Notes: generated by a model not told the origin, from the sequence alone. A DNA stretch of 64,000 nt from JAAUUE01 sp943370025 (GCA_943370025.1 CALRPI020000016.1:17939-81938); one strand, 5' to 3'; shown: positions 24,338 through 33,248, numbered from the stretch's first letter. Made by a program: numbers and translations.

Positions 24338-25690
24338 CTAAATCGATTCTCCAGTCAAGCTAAAGGCTCTTGCTTCGGTGATTTTTACCTTGACTAATTT
24401 GCCCTTTAATTGATTAATATCGCCGGGAAAGAAAGTTAACCGATTGCCTCTGGTTCTGCCCATGACTTGATGGGGATATTTGGGGTTGGTTTCTTCCACC
24501 AATACTTCTTCGATCCGCCCCAGATAGCGCTGCGATCGCTCAGAAACCTTTGTATTCACTAAATGATTGAGGCGTTGCAGGCGATCGCTTTTTACCTCCT
24601 CGCTGAGTTGGCTTTCCCACTGAGCAGCAGGAGTATTTGGTCGGGGGGAATAGGCGGCAGTGTTGACCATATCAAAGCTAATATCTGCCACTAGCTGCAT
24701 GGTATTTTCAAACTGTTCCTCTGTCTCCCCCGGAAACCCGACGATCGCATCAGCACTAACACTAGCATCGGGCATATACTCCCGAATCATCTCAATAATC
24801 CGGCGGTATTTCTGGTGATTATAACCTCGTGCCATGGCTTTGAGAATATCGTTATCCCCCGACTGAAAAGGGATATGAAATAATTCGCACACCTTGGGTA
24901 ACTCGGCACAGGCTTTGATTAACCGCTCGGTAAAGTAGCGGGGATGGCTAGTGGCAAAACGAATGCGATCGATCCCCGGCACGTCATGCACATAGTACAG
25001 CAGATCGGTTAAAGTATGCTGGTGTCTGCCTTCTGGGGTAGTTCCGGGCAGGTCTCTGCCGTAGGCATCGATATTTTGTCCTAATAGAGTTACTTCCTTA
25101 TAGCCTAGGCGCCCCAACTCTTCCATCTCAGCCCGGATCGCCTCAGGAGTTCGGGATTGCTCCACTCCCCGCACCCCCGGAACCACGCAATAGGTGCAGC
25201 GTTCGTTGCAGCCATAGATCACGTTCACCCATGCCGTCACCAAGCTATCCCGGCGGGCTTTGGTGATATCTTCCATAATGTGGACTGCTTCAGTGGCGAC
25301 AACTTGGGAGCCTTGAAATACTTCATTTAGCAAATCTTCCAAGCGGTTAGCGTGCTGGGGACCCATGACCAAATCTAGTTCAGGAACCCGCCGCAGCAGA
25401 GCCTCCCCTTCCTGCTGTGCCACACAACCAGCAAGGATCAGGGTTAAATCCGGTTTTTCCTGTTTGCGAATTGCCTGCCTGCCTAGATGGGAATAAACCC
25501 GCTGTTCGGCATTATCCCGAATGGTGCAGGTGTTGTAGAGAATTAAATCTGCTTCATCGGGGCTTTCTGACCACAGGAACCCCATCTGCTCCAAGATTCC
25601 TGCCATCCGTTCCGAGTCGGCTTTGTTCATTTGACAGCCAAAGGTGGTGATGTGATAGTGGCGAGGAGAGGAATTATTCGCAGTTATCAT
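24338..25690 (-). CDS. miaB: tRNA-2-methylthio-N6-dimethylallyladenosine synthase
   Basis: A radical-SAM methylthiotransferase that converts i6A37 to ms2i6A37 in tRNAs. The 450-aa protein starts with the UPF0004 domain (HITTFGCQMNKADSERMAG, YNTCTIRDNAEQRVYS, LAGCVAQQEGE, giving the three Cys of the auxiliary cluster). The radical-SAM CxxxCxxC is CNERCTYCVVP, followed by GVRGVEQSRTPE. The C-terminal TRAM region includes VLVEETNPKYP and MGRTRGNRL. It is a single gene; a family B palindrome lies upstream of its start. Confidence 0.97.
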   Translation of the reverse strand: MITANNSSPRHYHITTFGCQMNKADSERMAGILEQMGFLWSESPDEADLILYNTCTIRDNAEQRVYSHLGRQAIRKQEKPDLTLILAGCVAQQEGEALLRRVPELDLVMGPQHANRLEDLLNEVFQGSQVVATEAVHIMEDITKARRDSLVTAWVNVIYGCNERCTYCVVPGVRGVEQSRTPEAIRAEMEELGRLGYKEVTLLGQNIDAYGRDLPGTTPEGRHQHTLTDLLYYVHDVPGIDRIRFATSHPRYFTERLIKACAELPKVCELFHIPFQSGDNDILKAMARGYNHQKYRRIIEMIREYMPDASVSADAIVGFPGETEEQFENTMQLVADISFDMVNTAAYSPRPNTPAAQWESQLSEEVKSDRLQRLNHLVNTKVSERSQRYLGRIEEVLVEETNPKYPHQVMGRTRGNRLTFFPGDINQLKGKLVKVKITEARAFSLTGESI

Positions 25691-25747
25691 ATATAAAAAT
25701 TTATAAAAATTATAGATTTTGGTCTTTATCCTTGATCAAGTATAGAT

Positions 25748-25843
25748 TAGGACTTACGCACTGTTAACTAATATCTGGTATTCCGGTTGTTGCGGGCTTC
25801 GACGACCCTCAGCCCGCAACAACTTCCAAATTCGTAAGTCCTA
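25748..25843. repeat. Palindromic element, family B copy 4
   Basis: TTAGGACTTACGCACTGTTA at the left, a GTTGTTGCGGGCTTCGACG / GCCCGCAACAAC hairpin in the middle and TTCGTAAGTCCTA at the right. It lies between the divergent miaB and Crp/Fnr genes. Confidence 0.78.
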
Positions 25844-25945
25844 AATGTCAATTTTGAAGAGGGAGAAAAATTGACATTTAGGCAAACTACAGTTAATCTA
25901 TCGAAATACTGTACTTTATTTCAAGTTATTAATAGGTTATTCGTT

Positions 25946-26518
25946 ATGTACTCCTTAGTGGCTCCCTCTTCCCCAACTGCACGCCAATACTTTGGTCGGC
26001 GATCGTTCCTGCCCAGCAAAGAATCTAGTTTATGGCGAATTGAATCTGGTTTAGTGCGAACTTTAACGTGGCTAGAAGATGGCTCGGTAATTACTCTAGG
26101 TTTGTGGGGTAAGGGTGATGTAGTAGGTCAAGGTTTATCGCAGGTAGAACCCTATCAGATGGAGTGTCTTAGCAAAGTAGAAATTACCCCTATTTCCCAT
26201 TGGCAGCAGGATGCTAATTTATGGCGAGAGCATCTCCACCAGTACGAAGGATTTTCCTTGATTCGGAGCCAAAAGCGGGTAGATACAATGATATTACATT
26301 TATTGAATTGGCTGGCAAAGAAATGCGGGCGGGAAGTAAGTGAAGGGCAAATGATCGACTTGCGTTTAACTCATCAAGACATTGCGGAAATTCTAGGAAC
26401 TACAAGGGTGACAGTAACCCGGACTCTAAATCAGTTTGAACAGCAAGGAATGATTACTCGTCTGCCCCTACAAAGGATTGTTTTGAAGGAAGAAGAGACT
26501 TGGCATTATCAAATATAA
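25946..26518 (+). CDS. Crp/Fnr family transcriptional regulator
   Basis: A 190-aa regulator. The N-terminal part is a shortened cyclic-nucleotide-binding-type beta-roll (WRIESGLVRTLTWLEDGSVI, LGLWGKGDVVGQGL); the phosphate-binding cassette for cAMP is not evident. The C-terminal winged helix has LRLTHQDIAEILGTTRVTVT and RTLNQFEQQGMI, the recognition helix pattern of this family. I chose ATG 25946; the frame is open to 25871. The 214-bp gap to the next gene on the same strand is filled by repeats, so co-transcription is uncertain. The effector is unknown. Confidence 0.88.
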   Translation: MYSLVAPSSPTARQYFGRRSFLPSKESSLWRIESGLVRTLTWLEDGSVITLGLWGKGDVVGQGLSQVEPYQMECLSKVEITPISHWQQDANLWREHLHQYEGFSLIRSQKRVDTMILHLLNWLAKKCGREVSEGQMIDLRLTHQDIAEILGTTRVTVTRTLNQFEQQGMITRLPLQRIVLKEEETWHYQI

Positions 26519-26520
26519 CA

Positions 26521-26585
26521 GAACACGCCTTAGGAATTTTTGCGGACTTCGGCGACCCTCAGCCCGCAAAAACGTCCCGTCCTAA
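26521..26585. repeat. Degenerate family B element (copy 5)
   Basis: ACGCCTTAGGAATTTTTGCG, then GACTTCGGCGACCCTCAGCC and CGCAAAAACGTC, keeps the TTTTTGCG...CGCAAAAA hairpin and the GACCCTCAGCCCGC loop arm of family B but lacks the normal left end. Confidence 0.6.
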
Positions 26586-26605
26586 CTGGAATGGAGCTTG
26601 CTATA

Positions 26606-26710
26606 TACAGCAGTTTGTGTGTGGGCGGCTGTCGCCGCCCACACACAAACCCAATCCTAGTCAGCCTTTCAGAAAATGCAACATACTCCATTTACACGAA
26701 AAGTGCTGTA
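26606..26710. repeat. Palindromic element, family D copy 1
   Basis: The ends are TACAGCAG and GTGCTGTA. The hairpin is GTTTGTGTGTGGGCGGC / GCCGCCCACACACAAAC with a TGTC loop. The conserved right half runs CCCAATCCTAGTCAGCCTTT through TCCATTTACACGAAAAGTGC. Copies at 33398-33506 and 33569-33673 share the right half, with compensatory changes in the stem. Confidence 0.85.
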
Positions 26711-26732
26711 TGTACCAAGAATTTTATTCTTT

Positions 26733-28118
26733 ATGAGGCAGAGAGTCACGCAAGCTAGTAATCAGTCAATAGCGATCGTTGGAGGTGGTTTTAGTGGGGT
26801 AATGGTGGCAGTACACCTCCTAGACCAGTCAAAACAACCCCGAAATATTAAAATCTTTGAACCTAAGCCAGCTTTAGGCCAGGGAATTGCCTATGGCACT
26901 AGTTTGTCTTGCCACCTGCTCAATGTTCCGGCGGGGAAGATGAGTGCTTTTAGCCAAGACCCGGATCATTTTTTACGATGGGCGCAAAGGGATTATCCCC
27001 AAGTCACGGCGGGGAGTTTTGTTCCTCGATCGCTCTACGGCAGTTATATTCAAGAAATTTTCCAGGTCGCCAAGGAAAAGTCTTCTAGCACCGTCGAGTG
27101 GATTCAACAAGAGGTAGTTGGTCTCCAAAGAGAGGCAGAACAGGCTTTAATTCACCTACAGAATGGAGAGGTAGAAACTAGCAATCGCCTAGTCCTCGCC
27201 TTGGGTAATTTTCCACCTAGGGATCCCCCTGTAAAAGATATTAGTTTTTACCAAAGTCCTCGTTATTTCAGTTCCTTTTGGACTAATGGGCATCGGTTGC
27301 CAGAGATCGATCACCAAGATAGCATATTAATTATTGGCTCTGGCTTGACAATGCTGGATGTGGTGGCGGCTCTCCAGCAGCAAAAACATCAAGGACAGAT
27401 TTTTGTAGTTTCTCGGCGGGGATTGTTGCCCCAAACCCACCAACCTAGTCCTGCCTACGCCCCCTTTTTAGACCCCGCCACCGCTCCTAGACAGATGCGA
27501 TCGCTCCTCCGTCTCCTCCGGCAAGAAGTACAATCTGCCGCTGCCCAAGGCTACAACTGGCAATCAGTCCTCGATTCTCTGCGCCCAATCACAACCCAAC
27601 TTTGGCAACAATTACCCCTAGCTGAACAACAAAAATTCCTCCGCCACTTGCGTCCCTACTGGGAATATCATCGTCACCGTACTGCTCCAGAAATTGTCAC
27701 AACGATCGAGCAACTCCGCTCATCAGGGCAATTAGTCATCCACACGGGAACTATCCAAAGCTATCAAGAGGAATCAACTCAAGTAAAAATAACCGTGAGA
27801 TTGCGGGGTCAGGAGTCAGAAATTACTATCCCTGCCCATTGGGTCATTAATTGCACAGGACCTGAAAGTAACTGCCGTAAACTACAACAACCCTTGATTC
27901 TCAATCTCCTAGAGACAGGATTAATTCAACCTGATGCCCTAGGCTTAGGATTGCAAGTTGCTCCCACAGGAGAATTAATTAATCGTAATGGGCAATCTCA
28001 GCACTGGCTTTATACCCTTGGTGCGCCTTGTAAGGGTTTACTCTGGGAAACTACTGCCGTCCCAGAGTTAAGACAACAAGCCGAGGCTGTAGCAAAAAAG
28101 TTAATTCTTCTTGTTTAA
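26733..28118 (+). CDS. FAD/NAD(P)-binding protein (NAD_binding_9-type flavoprotein)
   Basis: A 461-aa oxidoreductase-like protein. A Rossmann FAD fingerprint sits at the N-terminus (IAIVGGGFSGVMVAVHLL), followed by FEPKPALGQGIAYGTS and HLLNVPAGKMSAF, typical of the FAD-NAD(P)-binding family sometimes called hydroxyacylglutathione hydrolase-like. A second nucleotide motif ILIIGSGLTMLDVVAAL is mid-protein, and WVINCTGPESNCRKL near the end is the conserved ATG-like motif. I start at ATG 26733; the open frame upstream is encoded by the family D repeat. The substrate is unknown. The preceding Crp/Fnr gene on the same strand might regulate it. Confidence 0.85.
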   Translation: MRQRVTQASNQSIAIVGGGFSGVMVAVHLLDQSKQPRNIKIFEPKPALGQGIAYGTSLSCHLLNVPAGKMSAFSQDPDHFLRWAQRDYPQVTAGSFVPRSLYGSYIQEIFQVAKEKSSSTVEWIQQEVVGLQREAEQALIHLQNGEVETSNRLVLALGNFPPRDPPVKDISFYQSPRYFSSFWTNGHRLPEIDHQDSILIIGSGLTMLDVVAALQQQKHQGQIFVVSRRGLLPQTHQPSPAYAPFLDPATAPRQMRSLLRLLRQEVQSAAAQGYNWQSVLDSLRPITTQLWQQLPLAEQQKFLRHLRPYWEYHRHRTAPEIVTTIEQLRSSGQLVIHTGTIQSYQEESTQVKITVRLRGQESEITIPAHWVINCTGPESNCRKLQQPLILNLLETGLIQPDALGLGLQVAPTGELINRNGQSQHWLYTLGAPCKGLLWETTAVPELRQQAEAVAKKLILLV

Positions 28119-28124
28119 TCAAGA

Positions 28125-30059
28125 TTAGGACTTACCCATTGAGGATTTAAAGTCTTCGTGGACTTGGTGATACAAGCTATGGTCATCTCCCTTGAAGCCC
28201 AACACACTGTAGAGCCGAACATCACCACTCCGCCCTTTGACCTCCTGCTCTCCCATGAAAATCACATCTATTTCTTCCGTAATTAGATCGTATACCGATT
28301 GGGTGATTAATAAATCCGTCATGTATTGCTTGGTTAGGCTTTCTACCCGACTAGCCACATTCACGGCATCGCCGATCACGGCATACTCTCGCCGCTGACT
28401 AGAGCCGATATCTCCAGCGATTAATTCTCCGTAGTTAATCCCAATCCCATTAAAAAGCGGTTCCTGACCATTGCTCCGCCATTGCTGCCGGAGTTTCGCC
28501 AGAGCCGATCGCATCCCCAGCGCCGCCCGGATTGCATTCAGGGCATCAGCTTTTGCCCCTTGGGAAACTGGGGAACCAAACTCTGCCATAACTGCATCCC
28601 CGATGAATTTATCCACCGTCCCCCCGGCAGCAAGAATTGCCTCCACCATGCCATCTAGGTAGACATTGAGCTGTTCTACTAAGGGTTCTGGTTCTAGATG
28701 AGAAGAAAGAGTAGTAAAGCCCCGGATATCAGAAAATAAGACAGCGGCTTTGATCTTCTTGCCCTTAAGAAGGGCATTATAATCACCGGGAGCTTTGAGA
28801 ATTTCTTCCACTACCGGAGCCGCCACGTAGCGCTCTAGGGTACTACGGAACCGCCGTTTTTCAATCTGGTCTTGGACTACGCCGGTGGTGAAGTAGGAAA
28901 AACCGCTCAAAACTATCCCAATCACAGGCATGGCTGTGGGGATAATCAGGTATTGGGTAGTAAAAATTCCATAGCTGGCGGCTAACCAGAACATCCCTAA
29001 ACCTAGCCCCCAAAAAAGGCGATCGACCGTCCGCTTCGCCCCTAAAACTAGAATTACCCCCGTTGCTCCCACAGCCACAAGCACAAATAACCCCCGCCAG
29101 AGAGGATGAGGAAACACGTCTGTAATTGCCCGATTCTGCATCAGAGTAGCGATCGAACTGGCATGAATTTCTACCCCCGGCATAGTGGAGCTAAAGGGTG
29201 TGGGTAAGAAATCCTTGAGAATCTCTGCGGTAGTGCCGATCAAAACTATCTTGCCCCGGAACTGATCTTTGTAGGCATCCCATTTGTTGGGGGCAAGAAC
29301 ACTAAAAGGTAGAGTGGTAAAAGTTCGGGTAGTGCCATAGTAGTTAATATTGGCATTTTGCCAATCTAGGTAATAAATTCCGGCAGCATTTAAGGTCGCT
29401 TCTGCTAAGGATGGTAATTCTGGTAAACCGAGGGGCTTAATCACCTGTTGCCGATAGTTGCTACCCAGTTGATGGACTCGACCATCAGCTTCGGGAACCG
29501 GGTAATTCACAAATCCCAGTTTTGTCATACTCTCTTGGAGAGTTGGATTGGGTTTGGAAAGGCTAATAGTTAAACCTTGGGGAGAAACACTTTCATCGTA
29601 GGCAGCCCCTAAAACTATTTGGTTGGGGTATTTTTTGAGGATGGCGGCGAATTGTTGGTCGTCTTTTGCCCCGTAACTACTGGGTAGATCGAAGAGGAGG
29701 TCTAGGGTGATAGATTTGGCTCCCGCTGCCATGAGTTGCTCGATCGCCCTCGCATAAGCCACTCGCTGCCAAGGAAAATTCTCCATGGGTTTGAGGTAAT
29801 CTCGCATGGCGGGCAAATCTCGATATACCTCGGCAGCACCGATCGATTCATCATCAATCGCCAAAATGATTATTTCTGGTGGTGGCTCTACCCGACCCCG
29901 CAGGGCAAAAAACATTGATTGGGTATGGCGATCGAGCCATTTTTGGGGTGGTGCTTCTAGGATTGTCAAGAGAGCAGGAGCGATCGCCCAAAAAGCCAAG
30001 GAAAGATAGCCTCCTAAACGTAGTCCTAATCTAGCCAGATTAACTTTTTTGGTTTTCAT
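28125..30059 (-). CDS. CHASE2-domain adenylate cyclase
   Basis: A membrane-bound class III nucleotide cyclase, 644 aa from ATG 30059 (an upstream start at 30080 is possible). An N-terminal helix is followed by an extracytoplasmic CHASE2 sensor (IIILAIDDESIGAAEVYRDL, VLIGTTAEILKDFLPTPFSS, MPGVEIHASSIATL), then three membrane helices (about residues 320-400). The catalytic domain begins AAVLFSDIRGFTTLSS, with metal Asp residues in FSDIRGF and IGDAVMAEFG; the Lys in VDKFIGD is the adenine-specifying residue of adenylate cyclases. ASRVESL carries the catalytic Arg. It is followed upstream by two FecR-domain genes on the same strand, a pairing common in cyanobacteria. It probably makes cAMP in response to an unknown signal. 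Confidence 0.92.
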   Translation of the reverse strand: MKTKKVNLARLGLRLGGYLSLAFWAIAPALLTILEAPPQKWLDRHTQSMFFALRGRVEPPPEIIILAIDDESIGAAEVYRDLPAMRDYLKPMENFPWQRVAYARAIEQLMAAGAKSITLDLLFDLPSSYGAKDDQQFAAILKKYPNQIVLGAAYDESVSPQGLTISLSKPNPTLQESMTKLGFVNYPVPEADGRVHQLGSNYRQQVIKPLGLPELPSLAEATLNAAGIYYLDWQNANINYYGTTRTFTTLPFSVLAPNKWDAYKDQFRGKIVLIGTTAEILKDFLPTPFSSTMPGVEIHASSIATLMQNRAITDVFPHPLWRGLFVLVAVGATGVILVLGAKRTVDRLFWGLGLGMFWLAASYGIFTTQYLIIPTAMPVIGIVLSGFSYFTTGVVQDQIEKRRFRSTLERYVAAPVVEEILKAPGDYNALLKGKKIKAAVLFSDIRGFTTLSSHLEPEPLVEQLNVYLDGMVEAILAAGGTVDKFIGDAVMAEFGSPVSQGAKADALNAIRAALGMRSALAKLRQQWRSNGQEPLFNGIGINYGELIAGDIGSSQRREYAVIGDAVNVASRVESLTKQYMTDLLITQSVYDLITEEIDVIFMGEQEVKGRSGDVRLYSVLGFKGDDHSLYHQVHEDFKSSMGKS

Positions 30060-30128
30060 ATGCCTCATACCATTTTGCAAAATGCCTGATATAAATACGA
30101 TTTTGCATACCTTGCTGTATAAGTATCT

Positions 30129-30163
30129 AAATTAAGAAAAGGGTGAAACCCTTTTCTTAATTT
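30129..30163. terminator. Perfect hairpin between FecR gene and cyclase gene
   Basis: AAATTAAGAAAAGGGT (30129-30144) pairs perfectly with 30148-30163 around a GAA loop. It lies in the 130-bp gap downstream of the FecR protein gene on the minus strand, so it could reduce readthrough into the cyclase gene. The tail lacks a long T run beyond the stem. Confidence 0.55.
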
Positions 30164-30190
30164 GGTATCAGCTTGTTGCAAACTCACTAA

Positions 30191-31051
30191 TTAGAAAAGC
30201 CCTCTGACTGGATTAGGTCGTAGATTAGGTAAAGGAACCCCCGGAAATAATTCTTCTAAAGCTTTCTGTAGATTGACACTCCCCGGTAATTGTTGGACAA
30301 AGCCAGTGAAATAGTTATTGATGATAGCCAAAATATCCTCCACCGTAATCATAGCGACTGTGCCTAGCTGTCCACTACTCGCGATCGATATTTTCTCCCC
30401 CTGACGAATTATCAAATCTGTCGGAGGCTGAGATAGAGGATTAATATTAGTTGGATTAATTAAATTAGTTGAATTAATTGAATTAGTTGGATTATTGGTA
30501 GTAGTTGGATTATTGGTAGTAGTGGAATTAGTTGAATTATTGGTAGTAGTTGGAGTGGTTAGAGTGTTTGGATTATTGATAGTAGTTGGATTAGTGGGAG
30601 AAACCGCAATACTACCTTCTAAAACTTGTAATTTGTAATTATTTTCCGCATCTAATTCCGCCACAAAAGTAGTCCCACGGGTAGCTACTCGCACCGAACC
30701 AATACAAGCATTAGCTGGACCACTGGCAACAATTCCCCCCTGTTGCACTTGGATACATTGACCAATTATGAGAGAAGTATTCGATCGCAATCTTCCCGCC
30801 GCCCCATTATTAAACCGTAGCCCAGCGCGGGAAATTCCTGTACTAACCTGCTGCCCAGAACCAGCTACATTATTAATACTTGCTTGTCTGCCTTGAATAA
30901 ATACCTGATTCCCATCCAGAATTTCTGTAACTGTAGCTTGACTAATTTGTGCTTGAGCTGGACTGAGAACTATTCCCGCCATAACTAAACAGAGACCAAT
31001 CAGAAAACCACAAATTATTTGTCGGAACTGTTTTTTCGGCCACTTATACAT
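30191..31051 (-). CDS. Exported FecR-domain protein with Asn/Thr-rich linker (paralogue 1)
   Basis: A 286-aa protein with a signal peptide (QIICGFLIGLCLVMAGIVL, cleavage near AQA). The FecR-type domain shows QATVTEILDGNQVFIQGRQA, STGISRAGLRFNNGAAGRL and VRVATRGTTFVAEL followed by VLEGSIAV, the standard pattern in cyanobacterial FecR proteins. Residues about 155-205 are a low-complexity Asn/Thr/Pro tract encoded by an AT-rich microsatellite-like stretch. The C-terminus (LFPGVPLPNLRPNP) is shared with the paralogue upstream at 31433-32272. It is probably periplasmic, maybe sensing or modulating the adjacent CHASE2 cyclase; this is inference. Confidence 0.85.
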   Translation of the reverse strand: MYKWPKKQFRQIICGFLIGLCLVMAGIVLSPAQAQISQATVTEILDGNQVFIQGRQASINNVAGSGQQVSTGISRAGLRFNNGAAGRLRSNTSLIIGQCIQVQQGGIVASGPANACIGSVRVATRGTTFVAELDAENNYKLQVLEGSIAVSPTNPTTINNPNTLTTPTTTNNSTNSTTTNNPTTTNNPTNSINSTNLINPTNINPLSQPPTDLIIRQGEKISIASSGQLGTVAMITVEDILAIINNYFTGFVQQLPGSVNLQKALEELFPGVPLPNLRPNPVRGLF

Positions 31052-31187
31052 AAAAATCTCCTGAACTAGAATTATGCTGAATTTGGGATGAGTGTCTTGC
31101 TAGCAAATAATTTTCTTCATCAAAGGCAAGGCAAATGATTTCGGATTTTTATATCGCAACCGTCAAAGGGTTAAGGATAATTTGGGT

Positions 31188-31218
31188 TTTAGAACCACTA
31201 CGAAGCAGTGGTTCTAAA
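31188..31218. repeat. Hairpin between FecR paralogues
   Basis: TTTAGAACCACT pairs with AGTGGTTCTAAA around ACGAAGC. This resembles the variable arms of other palindromic elements in the window. Confidence 0.6.
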
Positions 31219-31223
31219 GCATA

Positions 31224-31393
31224 ATACCAAAACCGGTTTAGATAGTATCTCTATTTCCTTAGTCCGCGAAGGAAGTACCGTGCCGGATAAATCGGCGAAG
31301 CTCAGTCAAGCCATTGAACCACGAACTTTGCCCTTGTAGTATTGGTTGCAACCAACCTGCGTTATGGAAATTAATAGAATCGGATTTGGTATA
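31224..31393. repeat. Interspersed repeat, family E copy 3 (longest copy)
   Basis: The left end AATACCAAAACCGGTTT and right end AATCGGATTTGGTATA are imperfect inverted repeats. Inside are TTCCTTAGTCCGCGAAGG, CGAACTTTGCCCTTGTAGT and GGTTGCAACC. This copy suggests the full element is about 170 bp; other copies are shorter. The right-end sequence also occurs at about 42650-42680, inside a HEAT-gene fragment. Confidence 0.7.
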
Positions 31394-31432
31394 GCCTGTT
31401 AGGCGATCGCGATACTTTCCTAATAAATACCC

Positions 31433-32272
31433 CTAAAATGGCAAGCCCGGAATTCTGATTGAAGGAGTGCGGATTGAAGGTAACCCTAGGTTAGGTAAGG
31501 GAATTCCCGGAAATAATTGTTGGATGGCTCGCTGCAAATTGCCGCCCCCCGGTAATTGTCGAGTATAGCCAGAGAAGAGAGAGCCGTTGAGGATAGCTAA
31601 AATTTCCTCGGCGGTAATAGATTCAGGTTTACCAATTTTTCCTTCCTTGGAGATAGAGACTTTTTTTCCCTGCTCAAGGATCAGTTCCTCCGGCTCAGCA
31701 TCGCTACGTATGAGTCTCAGTGTGGGGCTAGAACTAGGGCTCGGCCTAGGGTTAGGTGTGGAAGTTTGGCTAGGCGTGGAAGTTGGGCTAGGGGTAGAGT
31801 TGGCATCGTCGATCGAGGTCATGGCAACGCTACCTTCAAGAACCTTACAACCGTAGCTGCCATCTTCCTCCAATTCCATAATAAAGGTCGTGCCACGGGT
31901 TGCAGCCCGCACTGAACCAGCACAAGCATTAGTCGGGCCACTGGCAATAATTCCCCCTTGCTGAATTTGCACACATTGCCCAATTACTAAAGAAGTATTG
32001 GGTCTGAGTCTCCCCTCTGCTCCATTATTAAACCTCAGTCCGGCACGAGAGGATCCGGTGCTGACCTGTTGCCCTGCCCCAGCCACACTATTTACTCGGG
32101 CTTGTCTGCCTTGGATAAATACCTGATCGCCGTCTAGAATTTCTGTAACTGTGGCTTGATTAATTTGAGCCTGAGCCGGATTCAGCCAAGCACCCACTCC
32201 TAAAACTAGGCAAAGACTAATTAGGAATCCATAAACTATCTGTCGAAATTGCTTGGACTGCCATCTGCGCAT
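31433..32272 (-). CDS. Exported FecR-domain protein with Ser/Pro/Thr-rich linker (paralogue 2)
   Basis: A 279-aa paralogue of the gene at 30191-31051, with a nearly identical plan. It has a signal peptide (VYGFLISLCLVLGVGAWL, cleavage near AQA) and a FecR domain (TVTEILDGDQVFIQGRQ, LRFNNGAEGRLRPNTSL, AATRGTTFIMEL). The linker here is Ser/Pro/Thr-rich (NSTPSPTSTPSQTSTPN) rather than Asn/Thr-rich. The shared C-terminal stretch QLFPGIPLPNL is followed by a short Ile/Pro repeat (PSIRTPSIRIPG). The two genes look like a tandem duplication in which the linkers diverged fastest. Confidence 0.85.
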   Translation of the reverse strand: MRRWQSKQFRQIVYGFLISLCLVLGVGAWLNPAQAQINQATVTEILDGDQVFIQGRQARVNSVAGAGQQVSTGSSRAGLRFNNGAEGRLRPNTSLVIGQCVQIQQGGIIASGPTNACAGSVRAATRGTTFIMELEEDGSYGCKVLEGSVAMTSIDDANSTPSPTSTPSQTSTPNPRPSPSSSPTLRLIRSDAEPEELILEQGKKVSISKEGKIGKPESITAEEILAILNGSLFSGYTRQLPGGGNLQRAIQQLFPGIPLPNLGLPSIRTPSIRIPGLPF

Positions 32273-32307
32273 AAAAACCTCATTGACCTAATTGACTTAT
32301 ATGTAGA

Positions 32308-32400
32308 TATAGCAGTCGCCAAGGAGGTTGAGTAGTGGAACCCCCGCGAAGCTGGGGTTCCACTACCCTAATTATCCTAACCACCTTAGCGGTTGCTATA
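32308..32400. repeat. Palindromic element with TATAGCA termini, family I
   Basis: It starts TATAGCAGTCGCCAAGG and ends CCTTAGCGGTTGCTATA; these ends are imperfect inverted repeats. The inner hairpin is GTAGTGGAACCCC / GGGGTTCCACTAC around CCGCGAAGCT. A degenerate relative, CAACCGCCAAGGGG...CAACAGCTATA, lies near 49107-49154. Confidence 0.75.
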
Positions 32401-32402
32401 TT

Positions 32403-32491
32403 TAGAACTTACGCACTGCCAATGAATTATCTAGGGCTTGAGAAGTTTTTGCAGTGGATCACTTACAAGAACTTGCAAATGCGTAGGTTCT
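32403..32491. repeat. Palindromic element, family B copy 6
   Basis: TAGAACTTACGCACTGCC at the left and TGCGTAGGTTCT at the right; the inner hairpin is reduced (GAAGTTTTTGCA / TGCAA with CAAGAACTT). Confidence 0.65.
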
Positions 32492-32738
32492 GGTTTTATT
32501 TAATAGGGGGTTAGACCCCCCACATATCATTATGTTCCAAATGGGGTTGCTAAAAGTGGTGCTAACCATTGGAGCTGCCATAGAAAACAATTGTTTTAGA
32601 GAGATTACATAACTTTTTAGATGTTCTCATTAATGAGCAGGTTCTATTGGGGAATTCACGTTCGATCGCCCTTAATCCGGGGACAACTGCATAAAATCTT
32701 GGGCAACTTAACAAGACTTACACAAAAACCACAGACCT

Positions 32739-32768
32739 ATTAGGAGCGCAAGGCCTTGCGCTCCTAAT
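32739..32768. repeat. Hairpin repeat, family F copy 3
   Basis: ATTAGGAGCGCAAGG / CCTTGCGCTCCTAAT is a perfect 15-bp palindrome. Outside it, AGACTTACACAAA and TTTGTGTAAGTTCT form a further inverted pair, making a larger composite palindrome (about 32714-32801). Confidence 0.7.
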
Positions 32769-33035
32769 AATGGTGACTAACAGCAGAATTTGTGTAAGTT
32801 CTATTGCCATAAGCGATATTGCTCCACAACGCTTGATTTGGTATGACCGGAGTATGTAGGGCGGGGAATTAGGGAATAGGGGATTGTGGAGGTATTTTCC
32901 AAGAAGTTACGATCTTGCCGTGGGTAGAAAGGTTTTCTGCTGAATTGGCATTTGAGGGCGAAGGGGCGATCGTGTCTTCTCTGCTGGGTGAATTGAACTT
33001 AACGGCGGCGCAGTTTTGACAGGGATGAGATGGAA

Positions 33036-33248
33036 TTATTGCAAGGACAAATCATCAGAAACTTGAATCCGACCCTTGGCAAAAGACCGTAGGAGGCGAT
33101 CGAGTGAACTTCGTTCTTCCTCGGTTGTAGCTTCGTCAAGAATTGCAGCCATCATGCCGTAGCGGTCAGCCTTGGTTAGGCAGTGAGTATCGGCGACAGT
33201 TGCTAATAACTCGTTGATGGCACCGGGGATTAAATTGATGGATAACAT
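33036..33248 (-). CDS. Small conserved-looking hypothetical protein, 70 aa
   Basis: A 70-aa helical, mildly acidic protein (ADTHCLTKADRYGMMAAILD, EATTEEERSSLDRLLRSFAK). The family is not recognised, though short proteins of this style are frequent in cyanobacterial accessory regions. Support for translation is the AAGGAG ribosome site 8 bp upstream of the ATG at 33248. No partner gene is adjacent; the flanks are repeat-filled. Confidence 0.6.
   Translation of the reverse strand: MLSINLIPGAINELLATVADTHCLTKADRYGMMAAILDEATTEEERSSLDRLLRSFAKGRIQVSDDLSLQ

Larger units (their letters stand above)
32273..33035. other. Repeat-rich intergenic region
   Basis: About 760 bp containing palindromic elements I (32308-32400), B copy 6 and F copy 3 plus a GGGGGTTAGACCCCCC hairpin (about 32505-32520). 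No credible coding frame longer than about 60 codons was seen. The remaining 32580-32700 and 32780-33030 carry no feature I can name. Confidence 0.5.

Noticed and set aside
26500..26758. Short frames overlapping the Crp/Fnr stop and the flavoprotein start
   Set aside because: They are made of family B and family D repeat sequence in alternative frames.
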